Numbered from the stretch's first letter, positions 35,371 through 44,402 are shown. The stretch is 64,000 nucleotides of DNA from an uncultured Lachnospiraceae bacterium (GCA_947630925.1 CANRJM010000008.1:1-64000), one strand, 5' to 3'. The notes: generated from the letters alone by a model not told the origin. Made by a program: numbers and translations.

Positions 35371-35592
35371 GTGGACGAGAAAAAAATAGAACGAATTAAT
35401 GCGTTGTATCATAAGTCGAAGAAAGAAGGACTGACAGAAGAAGAAAAAAGAGAGCAAAAGCAGCTGCGCCAAGAGTATATTGCATCTATACGGAACAATA
35501 TCAGAAGCCAGCTCGATCGGGTAACCATTGTCAATCCGGATGGAACCATGGTAGATTTAGGCGAAGCACATAGAAAGAAACAGGAGCGTTGA
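35371..35592 (+). CDS. DUF896 (YnzC-like) small protein
   Basis: The 73-residue product begins MDEKKIERINALYHKSKKEG and continues EEEKREQKQLRQEYI, the DUF896 helical hairpin. Bacillus YneB/YnzC relatives are SOS-linked or bind RNA, but the family is not defined. Translation starts at GTG, with AGGAGG nine bases upstream. The stop overlaps the ATG of the folate cycloligase (TGATG), the usual clostridial neighbour. Confidence 0.9.
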   Translation: MDEKKIERINALYHKSKKEGLTEEEKREQKQLRQEYIASIRNNIRSQLDRVTIVNPDGTMVDLGEAHRKKQER

Positions 35593-36143
35593 TGACAAAA
35601 CAGGAAGCAAGAGAACAGATGAAAGTATTACGTCAGGGTCTGACTGCTGAACAGCGGGAGGAGCGGGACAAAAAAATTTTTGCGCGCATGCTCCGGCTGA
35701 AAATGCTGCAGGAAGCAGAATGGTTTTTCCCATTTGTTTCTTATGGAACAGAGGTGGATACCATGCGGATGATTCAATATGCCCTGCAGGAAACAAAATT
35801 ACGGGTAGCCGTACCCCGCGTCAGGGGAAAAAATATGGATTTTTATGAGATTACTTCCATGAATCATCTGAAAAAGGGATATCGCGGCATTTTAGAACCG
35901 GATACGGATACCCTGGTAGAAGCAAAGGAAGGGATTATGCTGTTACCCGGTTTGGCGTTTGACATAGAAAAAAACCGCGTAGGATATGGCGGGGGATATT
36001 ATGACCGTTATCTGGCGCATTATCCGTGCCCTGGCAGGATAACCATAGCGGTTGCCTATGATTTTCAGATTGTTCATAAGATTGAAACAGATGCATTTGA
36101 CCAATGTGCCGATTGGATTATCACAGACCAAAGGATCATATAA
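35592..36143 (+). CDS. 5-formyltetrahydrofolate cyclo-ligase
   Basis: This enzyme converts 5-formyl-THF to 5,10-methenyl-THF with ATP, returning the stored form to the one-carbon pool. The 183 residues carry the N-terminal KQEAREQMKVLR helix, the substrate region FPFVSYGTEVDTM, and the C-terminal ATP motif NRVGYGGGYYDRYL. ATG at 35592 overlaps the DUF896 stop; a TTG one codon earlier is less likely. It complements folC, folP and fhs elsewhere in the window. Confidence 0.95.
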   Translation: MTKQEAREQMKVLRQGLTAEQREERDKKIFARMLRLKMLQEAEWFFPFVSYGTEVDTMRMIQYALQETKLRVAVPRVRGKNMDFYEITSMNHLKKGYRGILEPDTDTLVEAKEGIMLLPGLAFDIEKNRVGYGGGYYDRYLAHYPCPGRITIAVAYDFQIVHKIETDAFDQCADWIITDQRII

Positions 36144-36151
36144 AATAACAC

Positions 36152-36180
36152 TTTACAAAAAGGAATTCTTTTGCTATACT
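36152..36180 (+). promoter_or_regulatory. Sigma-A promoter of rpsO
   Basis: TTTACA and TATACT are 17 bases apart, giving a leader of about 85 bases. The leader contains CCGTTT/AGACGG-type pairing (36222-36239, six pairs with one G-U) close to the AGGAGG site, a candidate S15 autoregulatory hairpin. Confidence 0.75.
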
Positions 36181-36273
36181 AACTGCGTTACTTACCTCTG
36201 CTCGGGAATTGGACACTCCATCCGTTTCTTGGTAGACGGTTCAATATAAGAATAGAACAGGAGGCTTTACCGT

Positions 36274-36540
36274 ATGATTAGTAAAGAAAAAAAAGCAGAA
36301 ATTATCAAGACATATGGACGCACACCAGAGGACACAGGTTCTCCGGAGGTACAGATTGCACTTTTGACCGCCCGTATTACAGAGCTGACAGAGCATTTAA
36401 AAGTAAATAAAAAGGATCATCATTCCAGACGTGGTCTTTTAAAAATGGTAGGTCAGAGACGTAATCTGCTTGCATATCTGCAGAAAAAAGATTTGGAAAG
36501 CTATCGTACGTTGATTGAGAAATTAGGTTTGCGGAAATAA
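36274..36540 (+). CDS. rpsO: 30S ribosomal protein S15
   Basis: S15 binds the 16S rRNA central domain early in assembly and represses its own mRNA in several bacteria. The 88 residues have the typical helices: [38 protein letters not shown] and [16 protein letters not shown]. It has its own promoter, an AGGAGG site and a very strong terminator, so it is a single-gene unit. pnp, its usual neighbour, lies one gene further on behind the FabK-like gene. Confidence 0.98.
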   Translation: MISKEKKAEIIKTYGRTPEDTGSPEVQIALLTARITELTEHLKVNKKDHHSRRGLLKMVGQRRNLLAYLQKKDLESYRTLIEKLGLRK

Positions 36541-36577
36541 GCGCTCAGTCTGCGTCGCACAAGCGGAAAAAAATTCC

Positions 36578-36618
36578 ATACCCCGTATACAGATGGGTTC
36601 TGTATACGGGGTATTTTA
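36578..36618 (+). terminator. Strong terminator after rpsO
   Basis: ATACCCCGTATACAG and its exact complement form a 15-bp perfect stem around a seven-base loop, followed by TTTT. Confidence 0.95.
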
Positions 36619-36658
36619 GTATGAGCCATAAAAAACTGGAAATAATAAAAAAAGATGC

Positions 36659-36687
36659 TTGACATAGCATACAATAAACTATAATAT
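36659..36687 (+). promoter_or_regulatory. Sigma-A promoter of the nitronate monooxygenase-like gene
   Basis: Consensus TTGACA is followed 17 bases later by TAATAT. An overlapping TATAAT would need a 15-base spacer. Confidence 0.7.
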
Positions 36688-36744
36688 AGTTTTGGAAACT
36701 ATATAAAATAGTAATGAAGGCGGAAAAGAAAAGAGGAATCCATT

Positions 36745-37812
36745 ATGATATTACAACCATTAAAGATTGGCGATTTGACCATTCGGTATCCAATCATTCA
36801 GGGAGGAATGGGAGTTGGTATCAGCAGAAGCCAGCTTGCAGGTGCCGTTTCTGCCAATGGAGGCTTGGGAATTATTTCAACGGCGCAGATTGGTTATGAT
36901 GAACCGGATTTTGAAAAAGATCAGAAGAAAGCAAATTTAAAAGCGATTAAAAAACATATTGAAAGGGCAAAGGAAATTTCCGGAGGGAAACCGGTAGGCG
37001 TCAATATTATGGTGGCAACAAAAGATTATCCGGATTACGTCAGGGCTTCGGCAGAGGCGGGAGCAGACGTGATTATATCAGGAGCCGGTCTTCCGATACG
37101 TATGCCGGAATATATAGAGGGCTCAGACTGTAAGATTGCTCCGATTGTATCCTCAGAAAAGGCTGCGCGGCTTATGCTGCACAACTGGGAGAAAAAGTTT
37201 AAGCGGACAGCAGACTTCATTGTTATCGAGGGACCAAAGGCGGGAGGCCATTTGGGATTTCGTGCAGAGGAAGCAGAGAAGATTACGACTCAGGAATATG
37301 ATGGAGAAATCCGGAAAATCCTTGCTGTCGTGAAGGAATATGAGGAAAGATTCGGACAGAAGATTCCGGTTATTGTTGCCGGGGGTATTTTTGACCATGA
37401 GGATATCTGCAATGCGCTTTCCCTGGGAGCGGACGGCGTACAGATTGCTTCTCGTTTTGTAGTGACAAAAGAATGCGATGCTGATGAAAAATATAAACTG
37501 GCATATATCCATGCGAAAAGCGAGGACATTAAGATTGTAATGAGTCCGGTTGGTATGCCGGGAAGGGCGTTGGAGAATTCTTTTGTACAGACGATTGAAA
37601 AAAAGCCGCTCCCAGTCAGCAGATGTTTCCACTGTTTGGAAAAATGCAACCCTGCAGAGGTGCCGTATTGTATTACACAGGCATTGATCAATGCCGTGCG
37701 CGGGGACATTGAGCATGGCTTGATCTTTGTTGGGGCGAATGTGGGACGTATCACAAAAATGACTACGGTACGCGATTTGATGTCAGAACTGGTAGGCGGC
37801 TCAATTTCATAA
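36745..37812 (+). CDS. Nitronate monooxygenase / FabK-like flavoprotein
   Basis: The 355 residues form an FMN TIM barrel with YPIIQGGMGVGIS at the start (about 15-27), GVNIMVATKDY, and phosphate-binding IVAGGIFDHEDICNAL and GADGVQIASRFV. The GPKAGGHLG segment carries the His next to FMN. Members are 2-nitropropane dioxygenases or enoyl-ACP reductases II (FabK). There is no adjacent fab cluster, and a Cys-rich C-terminal segment (SRCFHCLEKCNPAEVPYC) is unlike classic FabK, so nitronate monooxygenase or an unassigned oxidoreductase is likelier. It has its own promoter and terminator. Confidence 0.85.
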   Translation: MILQPLKIGDLTIRYPIIQGGMGVGISRSQLAGAVSANGGLGIISTAQIGYDEPDFEKDQKKANLKAIKKHIERAKEISGGKPVGVNIMVATKDYPDYVRASAEAGADVIISGAGLPIRMPEYIEGSDCKIAPIVSSEKAARLMLHNWEKKFKRTADFIVIEGPKAGGHLGFRAEEAEKITTQEYDGEIRKILAVVKEYEERFGQKIPVIVAGGIFDHEDICNALSLGADGVQIASRFVVTKECDADEKYKLAYIHAKSEDIKIVMSPVGMPGRALENSFVQTIEKKPLPVSRCFHCLEKCNPAEVPYCITQALINAVRGDIEHGLIFVGANVGRITKMTTVRDLMSELVGGSIS

Positions 37813-37822
37813 AAAGGTAAAA

Positions 37823-37866
37823 AACAAAACCTCTGACTGCAAATTACTTGCACAGAGGTTTTGTTC
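37823..37866 (+). terminator. Terminator after the FabK-like gene
   Basis: AACAAAACCTCTG (37823-37835) pairs perfectly with CAGAGGTTTTGTT (37853-37865) around 17 unpaired bases. The distal part of the right arm supplies the U-rich end. The right arm is also inside the pnp promoter. Confidence 0.7.
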
Positions 37867-37876
37867 ATGGTATGAT
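37848..37876 (+). promoter_or_regulatory. Sigma-A promoter of pnp, overlapping the previous terminator
   Basis: TTGCAC and TATGAT are 17 bases apart. The -35 region lies in the loop and right arm of the terminator, and the expected start near 37883 falls at the foot of the pnp leader hairpin. Confidence 0.65.
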
Positions 37877-37884
37877 ATAACAGT

Positions 37885-37966
37885 ATGCAGACTGTTTCCG
37901 AGACTTCTGAAAATCCTATCATGGAAATAGGGTAGTATTTTCAGTAGTTTCGGCTCTTGTCTGCAT
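37885..37966 (+). promoter_or_regulatory. Long pnp leader hairpin, likely autoregulatory
   Basis: ATGCAGAC (37885-37892) pairs with GTCTGCAT (37959-37966). Inside, CCGA, ACT and CTGAAAAT pair with ATTTTCAG, AGT and TCGG with single mismatches. The tip is CCTAT/ATAGG (37915-37919 with 37927-37931). The total is an 82-base, nearly continuous stem. In E. coli, RNase III cuts a pnp leader stem and PNPase then degrades the mRNA; the same control is inferred here. Confidence 0.88.
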
Positions 37967-38034
37967 TTCTGAAGAATGAACAGAAGATGGACGGGTTATG
38001 TCCACAGGTATGTATACCTAGAAAGGAGAATGAC

Positions 38035-40122
38035 ATGGCATACAATTCATATTCCATGGAACTTGCAGGAAGAACGCTGACAGTTGATATTGGAAGAGTA
38101 GCAAAACAGGCAAATGGAGCAGCTTTAATGCACTATGGGGAGACGACGGTACTGTGTACGGCGACAGCTTCAGAAAAGCCAAGAGAGGGAATTGACTTTT
38201 TCCCGCTCTCGGTAGAATTTGAGGAGAAGATGTACTCTGTCGGAAAAGTCCCGGGAGGGTTTAACAAGCGCGAGGGAAAGGCGTCGGAGAATGCAGTATT
38301 AACAGCGCGCGTAATTGACCGCCCTATGCGTCCGTTATTTCCAAAGGACTACCGCAATGACTGTACATTAAATAATTTGGTGCTTTCGGTGGATCCTGAA
38401 TGCAGGCCGGAATTGGTGGCAATGTTAGGTTCTGCGATTGCGGCCAGTATTTCTGATATTCCGTTTGCAGGCCCCTGTGCAACGACACAGATGGGAATGG
38501 TAGATGGAGAATTTATTGTCAATCCGAATCAGGAGCAGTGGGATAACGGCGATATGAGGCTTACCGTTGCTTCAACGCGTGAGAAGGTTATTATGATAGA
38601 AGCCGGAGCGAATGAGATTCCGGAAGATAAAATGATTGAGGCGATTTATCAGTGCCATGAAGTCAATCAGAGCATTATTGAGTTTATTGACAAGATGGTA
38701 GAGGAAGTCGGTAAACCAAAGCATGAATATACCAGTTGCGCCGTTCCGGAGGAGATGTTTACGGCAATCAAAGAGATTGTAACTCCCGCTGAGATGGAAG
38801 AAGCTGTTTTCTCTGACGATAAGCAGGTAAGAGAAGAAAATGTGCGAAAAGTAACAGAAAAACTGGAAGAGGCATTTGCGGACAGGGAAGAATGGCTTGA
38901 AATCCTGGACGAAGCAGTGTACCAGTATCAGAAGAAAACCGTTCGTAAAATGATCTTAAAGGATCATAAGCGTCCGGACGGCCGTGATATTACGCAGATT
39001 CGTCCATTGGCTGCGGAGGTGGATTTGATTCCAAGAGTGCATGGTTCCGCTATGTTTACGCGTGGACAGACTCAAATCTGTACCATCACGACACTGGCGC
39101 CGCTTTCGGAAAAGCAGAAAGTGGATGGTCTGGATAGTAATATGACGGCAAAACGTTACATGCATCACTATAATTTCCCGTCCTATTCCGTAGGGGAGAC
39201 GAAACCGAGCCGCGGACCGGGACGTCGTGAGATTGGGCATGGCGCATTGGCGGAACGTGCGTTGATTCCGGTACTTCCGAGTGAGGAAGACTTCCCGTAT
39301 GCGATCCGTACCGTATCAGAAACATTTGAGTCAAACGGCTCTACTTCACAGGCAAGTATCTGTGCTTCCACAATGTCTTTGATGGCAGCGGGTGTTCCGA
39401 TTAAGAAACCGGTTGCCGGTATCTCCTGTGGATTGGTGACTGGAGAAACAGATGATGATTACATTGTATTGACAGATATACAGGGATTGGAAGATTTCTT
39501 TGGCGATATGGATTTTAAGGTTGCCGGTACAAAGGATGGCATTACGGCGATTCAGATGGATATTAAGATACATGGTCTTACCAGACCGATCGTTGAAGAG
39601 GCAATTAAACGCACCAGAGAAGCCAGAATGTATATTTTAGACAGCGTTATGCTTCCGGTAATCAGCGAACCAAGGCCGGAAGTTGGGAAATATGCGCCAA
39701 AGATTATCCAGACTCAGATTGATCCGCAGAAGATTGGGGATGTAGTCGGACAGCGCGGGAAAACGATTAATACTTTGATTGAGCGTACCGGAGTTAGGAT
39801 TGATATCACTGACGACGGAGCAGTTTCTATCTGCGGCGAGGATAGAGCTATGATGGATGAGGCGCTTCGTCTGATTGAGATTATTACCACGGATTTCTAT
39901 GAAGGTCAGATCTTAGAAGGAACGGTTGTCAATATTAAAGAATTTGGTGCATTTATTGAATTTGCTCCTGGAAAAGAGGGAATGGTCCATATTTCTAAGA
40001 TTGCAAATGAAAGGATTAACCATGTAGAGGATGTTCTTACCCTTGGGGATTATGTCAAGGTAGTCTGTCTTGGCAAGGATAAAATGGGAAGAATGAGTTT
40101 TAGCATGAAAGATGTAAAATAA
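38035..40122 (+). CDS. pnp: Polynucleotide phosphorylase
   Basis: PNPase is the trimeric phosphate-dependent 3'-5' exoribonuclease of mRNA decay. The 695 residues have two RNase PH domains, with FNKREGKASENAVLTARVIDR-type residues in the first and the active-site loop SYSVGETKPSRGPGRREIGH and SSMG-like SNGSTSQASICASTM in the second. KH (VVGQRGKTINTLIERTG, about 567) and S1 (EGTVVNIKEFGAFIEF, about 624) domains follow. AAAGGAG sits before the ATG at 38035; an upstream in-frame ATG at 37957 lies inside the leader hairpin and is rejected. Confidence 0.97.
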   Translation: MAYNSYSMELAGRTLTVDIGRVAKQANGAALMHYGETTVLCTATASEKPREGIDFFPLSVEFEEKMYSVGKVPGGFNKREGKASENAVLTARVIDRPMRPLFPKDYRNDCTLNNLVLSVDPECRPELVAMLGSAIAASISDIPFAGPCATTQMGMVDGEFIVNPNQEQWDNGDMRLTVASTREKVIMIEAGANEIPEDKMIEAIYQCHEVNQSIIEFIDKMVEEVGKPKHEYTSCAVPEEMFTAIKEIVTPAEMEEAVFSDDKQVREENVRKVTEKLEEAFADREEWLEILDEAVYQYQKKTVRKMILKDHKRPDGRDITQIRPLAAEVDLIPRVHGSAMFTRGQTQICTITTLAPLSEKQKVDGLDSNMTAKRYMHHYNFPSYSVGETKPSRGPGRREIGHGALAERALIPVLPSEEDFPYAIRTVSETFESNGSTSQASICASTMSLMAAGVPIKKPVAGISCGLVTGETDDDYIVLTDIQGLEDFFGDMDFKVAGTKDGITAIQMDIKIHGLTRPIVEEAIKRTREARMYILDSVMLPVISEPRPEVGKYAPKIIQTQIDPQKIGDVVGQRGKTINTLIERTGVRIDITDDGAVSICGEDRAMMDEALRLIEIITTDFYEGQILEGTVVNIKEFGAFIEFAPGKEGMVHISKIANERINHVEDVLTLGDYVKVVCLGKDKMGRMSFSMKDVK

Positions 40123-40214
40123 ATTTTATAGGATAATAGTTCATATTCTTTGCCGTTGTACCATTTCATAAAACGTAGTATTTTATATATTTTAAGTGAA
40201 TTTTAATTTCCGGG

Positions 40215-40250
40215 AAGGGCGGCTCATGATATCATATATGAGTTGCTCTT
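40215..40250 (+). promoter_or_regulatory. 13-bp hairpin between pnp and the HD-GYP gene
   Basis: AAGGGCGGCTCAT pairs with ATGAGTTGCTCTT through 13 consecutive pairs, three of them G-U, around a ten-base AT-rich loop. The following TGCGG lacks a U-run, so this is either a weak terminator of pnp or a regulatory element of the 215-base gap. Confidence 0.5.
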
Positions 40251-40337
40251 TGCGGCGCCGGGGAGACTTTGAAAACAGGGAAACGGCGGATAATGGACTG
40301 CGGTAGGTTATTGATGTAAAGATGCAGGGGAGATACG

Positions 40338-43037
40338 ATGAAGAAGACACACAGAACGGATATACGGCTATTTATTACGCTTTTTTTCTGCCTTTTTCTT
40401 AGCGTTTTTCTGGTATTGGGGTTGCAGGAAACGAAATTTGATTTTTATGGCATGCTGTATGAAAAGCATCTCGAAGGGCAAGAAAAACTGGATTTAAAGG
40501 ATAAGGTATATGTTCTTGATATTCCTTCCCCAAAAGATGAAGATCTGACTGCTTCTGAAAGAACGGAATTTTCTGAGCAGAATTTAAATAAACTGTTGGC
40601 GTTGGCGCAGAAAAAGTTTTTTTCAGCAAAAGGCGTTTTTATTTTAAATACGGATTTATTATCTGTCCCTTCTGATGAAAGAAAATGTATCAGTGTATTT
40701 CGAAATGCGGGGAATATTTTCTGGCATTACAATATTAAAAATATTGGCTATTATCATAAAAATGATAAATGCGGACAGATTAAATACATAGATGCGCCGT
40801 ATGGTGAAAATCGTTCCTTTGAAGTATTTGGCAATGAAAAATATGCGAAAAACTTTCTGCCGTATTTTTTCATGACAATGAATGGAAGCAAGGTTACCTA
40901 TAATAAAAAGGCAAGAAGATATGATATAGCGGAAAAGTCCGGTAAAGTACAGCCGATATACGCATTGGAGGACGGCACAGTCCGTATGCGTGAGACATCG
41001 GATTATAATGTAGAGCATTATGATTTGGATACATTTTATCAGTCTGTAAAAGATGAAACAGATATGGAAAAATACAAAGATGCTATTTTCCTGATACAGG
41101 AAGATAACTTTGAATCGCTGTATTCAGATGAATTGGGAGAATATAAGGATCTGGCGGATTATTATATTGATGTATTAGGGACGATACAAAATGGCGCAAC
41201 CATTCCTTCGTCCGGTATGGCAGGAAGGCTTATCTTTTCGCTGGTTGGCGTTCTGATTTTAGGACTTGCCATTATTTATCTGCCGGTATGGGGATGGCTT
41301 CCGACTTATTTTTTAGAAATCCTATTGGTGGTATTTGCAAATTTTGTTTTATTTTTATCAGAAATTTTTTATCTTCCGATTTTTGATTTTTTGGTATCTA
41401 TTACGATAACACTGATTCTGGTTAGTATTGTTAAAAATATTTTAGCGAGGATCAGCATAAAGAATCTTCCGATTGACGCGGTCATTCGTTTTACAAATAC
41501 CATCATCAATATCGAGCATTCTGTTTCCTATTCGGAATATTTGATGAAAAATCGCAGTGAAATAGAAGAGGATATCTCTGCTTCCCTGCTTTTACCGATC
41601 ATGGATGAAGACTCTTATCTGTTGAAAGAGTTGGCTGCGGAGAATCATAGAAATAAGCGGTTCGTGGAAAGTGAGTTTTTTAATACAGGTTTTGTAGATT
41701 CTTCGGTAAAGCAGACCCGTTCTAATTTATTTCAGGGGACAAGATATATTGCTTTTGTGCCGCTGCCTGTTTTCGATGTGGATGCGGAGAGCGAGACTTA
41801 TACCGTAATCGGTTTGAAAAAGAAGTTAAAATCTCAAAATGCTTCTTATATTTCCATGATGCTGTTTTCCATGTATATTTATTTTAAGGCGCAGCATGAA
41901 CGGGGAGAGCATCAGAAGATGTATTTTTCTATGCTGTCGTTGATGATTTCTGTGATTGATGCCAAGGACCCGGTTACGGCGGGGCATTCGCAGAGAGTAG
42001 CAAATATTTCCAGAGATATTGGTATCTGGCTTAATCTTGGGAAAAATGAGCAGTTTGATTTGGAATTTACGGCATTGCTTCACGATATTGGAAAGATTGG
42101 CGTATCCGATTATGTTTTAAATAAGCAGAGCGTCTACACGCAAAATGACTTTGAGCAGATGAAGTATCATACCATACGCGGCGCAGAAATGCTGTCTGAG
42201 GTAGGCATCAGTGAAGAAATCATTGACGGTGTGCGCCATCATCATGAAAGAATTGACGGTAAGGGATATCCGGATGGCATTAAGGGCGATGAATTAAGTC
42301 TTTTTGCCAAAATCATTAAGATTGCAGATGTTTTTGATGCGCTGACCAGTAAAAGGCAGTACAAGGACGCATGGGAAGTTGAAAAGGCATTAAATATTAT
42401 TTACCGCGGAAGAGGCACAGAGTTTGATTCGGATATTGCAGACGTCTTTATCCGGCATATGTCTCCGCCAGGCTGGATTCCTCCGGTAGATGAAAAACCT
42501 TCCGGTGAGCGGAAAAATCCAAATGTGGAGAAGATTGTAAGGATTGTAAATGATTTCTATGAAAAATACAAACGGTATGTATCGGTAGAATACCCGATTC
42601 CGAGCAGAAAGGCTCCAAAAGTTGATTTTTCCTCTACCGGTGGTTTCATGGAGTACGATTGGGGAGAAACATTTAATAATTCAAAATTTTTAGAGGATAA
42701 GCCAATCATTCTGGCATATGAAAAAAATACAAAGAGCTTGCTGTTTGGACAAAGCAGCAGGGGAAACGGTGTCAACAGTATTTACTATTACTTTTTCAAA
42801 GGCTTTGTCAATATGGGGGTTTATCTGTTAATTCCCGAATATGTTAAAGGAATTTTGTCAAAGCTGACGGATGTATTTGGAGAACCATATGTGATTGACG
42901 ACCAGATGATGCTTTATGAAACCTTTAAGATGAAAGTGCTGTTTTATCATACGACAGATGATAAATGCCTGTTATTCTATATATCAGACTATATGTGTTC
43001 GAATTATGTATTTGAAAAACGGGAGACATCTATATGA
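40338..43037 (+). CDS. Membrane HD-GYP phosphodiesterase with CHASE2-like sensor
   Basis: HD-GYP proteins hydrolyse cyclic di-GMP. The 899 residues begin with a transmembrane helix (about 10-28), then an extracytoplasmic domain of about 265 residues resembling CHASE2, three more hydrophobic helices (about 298-372), a cytoplasmic linker of about 150 residues, and the HD-GYP domain: HSQRVANIS (about 549), LLHDIGKIG (580) and HHERIDGKGYPDG (about 633-645). About 200 C-terminal residues beyond it have no family I recognise. There is no GGDEF domain. Its TGA overlaps the ATG of the next gene (ATGA). Confidence 0.87.
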   Translation: MKKTHRTDIRLFITLFFCLFLSVFLVLGLQETKFDFYGMLYEKHLEGQEKLDLKDKVYVLDIPSPKDEDLTASERTEFSEQNLNKLLALAQKKFFSAKGVFILNTDLLSVPSDERKCISVFRNAGNIFWHYNIKNIGYYHKNDKCGQIKYIDAPYGENRSFEVFGNEKYAKNFLPYFFMTMNGSKVTYNKKARRYDIAEKSGKVQPIYALEDGTVRMRETSDYNVEHYDLDTFYQSVKDETDMEKYKDAIFLIQEDNFESLYSDELGEYKDLADYYIDVLGTIQNGATIPSSGMAGRLIFSLVGVLILGLAIIYLPVWGWLPTYFLEILLVVFANFVLFLSEIFYLPIFDFLVSITITLILVSIVKNILARISIKNLPIDAVIRFTNTIINIEHSVSYSEYLMKNRSEIEEDISASLLLPIMDEDSYLLKELAAENHRNKRFVESEFFNTGFVDSSVKQTRSNLFQGTRYIAFVPLPVFDVDAESETYTVIGLKKKLKSQNASYISMMLFSMYIYFKAQHERGEHQKMYFSMLSLMISVIDAKDPVTAGHSQRVANISRDIGIWLNLGKNEQFDLEFTALLHDIGKIGVSDYVLNKQSVYTQNDFEQMKYHTIRGAEMLSEVGISEEIIDGVRHHHERIDGKGYPDGIKGDELSLFAKIIKIADVFDALTSKRQYKDAWEVEKALNIIYRGRGTEFDSDIADVFIRHMSPPGWIPPVDEKPSGERKNPNVEKIVRIVNDFYEKYKRYVSVEYPIPSRKAPKVDFSSTGGFMEYDWGETFNNSKFLEDKPIILAYEKNTKSLLFGQSSRGNGVNSIYYYFFKGFVNMGVYLLIPEYVKGILSKLTDVFGEPYVIDDQMMLYETFKMKVLFYHTTDDKCLLFYISDYMCSNYVFEKRETSI

Positions 43038-43534
43038 AAACTTCCAAAATAGCACGCATTGGTATGTTTGTTGCAGTTGCTTTTGTGCTGAATTATATTG
43101 AGGTATTGTTCCCGCTCCAGATCGGGATACCGGGAGTGAAAATCGGTTTATCCAATATTGTCGTTGTACTGTGCCTCTATGGGTGTTCTGTCAAAGAAAC
43201 TTTCGGGATTGCTATGTTGCGTATTTTGTTGGCGGGTTTGACCTTTGGCAGTTTATATACGCTTTTATACAGTTTTTCCGGCGGCGTTTTCAGTTTTCTT
43301 GTCATGATTCTGTTAAAGAAAAGCGGCAGATTTTCAGTATATGGTGTCAGCATTGCCGGAGGCGTATTCCATAATATTGGACAGCTTGTTGTTGCAGTTT
43401 TGGTATTGCAGACGGATTTGCTGCTGTATTATCTGCCGTTTTTATTGCTTTCGGGCTGTATTGCAGGTCTGGTGGTCGGACTCGCCGCCGCGCTTTTAAC
43501 GAAAAGGCTGGCTGCTGTTTTTGCACAATTTTAA
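43034..43534 (+). CDS. Gx transporter family protein (heptaprenyl diphosphate synthase component I-like)
   Basis: The 166 residues have five or six hydrophobic segments and the sequence GIPGVKIGLSNIVVVLCLYG with LRILLAGLTFGSL, the signature of the Hpre_diP_synt_I / Gx transporter family of ECF-type S-components. Names based on prenyl synthase are historical; a vitamin or precursor transporter is more likely. It overlaps the HD-GYP gene by four bases, so the two are coupled in translation. Confidence 0.82.
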   Translation: MKTSKIARIGMFVAVAFVLNYIEVLFPLQIGIPGVKIGLSNIVVVLCLYGCSVKETFGIAMLRILLAGLTFGSLYTLLYSFSGGVFSFLVMILLKKSGRFSVYGVSIAGGVFHNIGQLVVAVLVLQTDLLLYYLPFLLLSGCIAGLVVGLAAALLTKRLAAVFAQF

Positions 43535-43626
43535 AAAACCATGCGCCTCTGTCTGCTCCGGGGAATAGTCTGCTTTTCTTTTTGGGATTCCTGTTTTCTA
43601 TCGGAAGATACAATAGAATAATTTGT

Positions 43627-43664
43627 AAAATACTGCATAGGATATTAGGTATGCAGTATTTTTT
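43627..43664 (+). terminator. Terminator before tepA
   Basis: AAAATACTGCATA and TATGCAGTATTTT pair perfectly over 13 bases around a ten-base loop, with extra T at the end. It ends the HD-GYP/Gx transcript. Confidence 0.87.
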
Positions 43665-43733
43665 GTACGGGAAATGGAAGGATAAAAACCGGTAGGCTGC
43701 AAATAAAGGAGGAGAAGAGACGGAGGGAAAATA

Positions 43734-44402
43734 ATGGTAGATGAGGAAATTAAAGAATATGGGATAACGGTATTAGACAGCAACATAGAGGGACATAGCA
43801 TTCGTATGATTTCCATTATTGGGGAGATTGAAGGACATGAAAGTGCGCAGGAGCGTATGAAAACAACAAAATATGAACACATTCTGCCAATCCTGACTAA
43901 AATTCAGGATGCAAAGGATATTGACGGTATCCTGTTTTTGATCAATACGGTAGGAGGGGACGTATCCTGTGGACTGGCTCTGGCAGAATTTATTGCCTCG
44001 CTTTCTAAACCGACAGTGGCGCTGGTAATTGGGGACAGCCATTCCATTGGCGTGCCGCTTTCAGTTGCTGCAGATTATACGTTGATTGCGCCAAGCGCAA
44101 CGGTAATTATCCATCCGGTTCGTATGAATGGACCCGTACTGGGCGCGCCCCAGACCTATGAATATTTTAATCTGATTCAGGAGAGGATTACGCAGTTTAT
44201 TGCAACTCATTCAGCCGTATCAAAAGAGCAGGTAATCGAATGGATGGTCTCTCCCGGAATTTTAAGCAGGGATTTGGGGACTATTTTTGTTGGGAAAGAG
44301 GCGGTAGACGCCGGATTATTTCAAGAAGTAGGAGGCATTTGCGAAGCATTGCAAAAACTGCGGACAATGATCGCGGAGATGAAGGAAACGAATGAGGCAT
44401 AG
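43734..44402 (+). CDS. tepA: ClpP-like serine protease TepA
   Basis: TepA is a ClpP-fold serine peptidase linked in Bacillus to secretion and signal-peptide turnover. The 222 residues contain FLINTVGGDVSCG, the Ser of VIGDSHSIGVPLS (about residue 103) in the place of the nucleophile, and the His of ATVIIHPVRMNGP (about 124). The order tepA-(uppP)-ftsK resembles the Bacillus tepA-spoIIIE neighbourhood. GGAGG-like sites precede the ATG. A peptidase role with Clp ATPases is not certain. Confidence 0.88.
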   Translation: MVDEEIKEYGITVLDSNIEGHSIRMISIIGEIEGHESAQERMKTTKYEHILPILTKIQDAKDIDGILFLINTVGGDVSCGLALAEFIASLSKPTVALVIGDSHSIGVPLSVAADYTLIAPSATVIIHPVRMNGPVLGAPQTYEYFNLIQERITQFIATHSAVSKEQVIEWMVSPGILSRDLGTIFVGKEAVDAGLFQEVGGICEALQKLRTMIAEMKETNEA

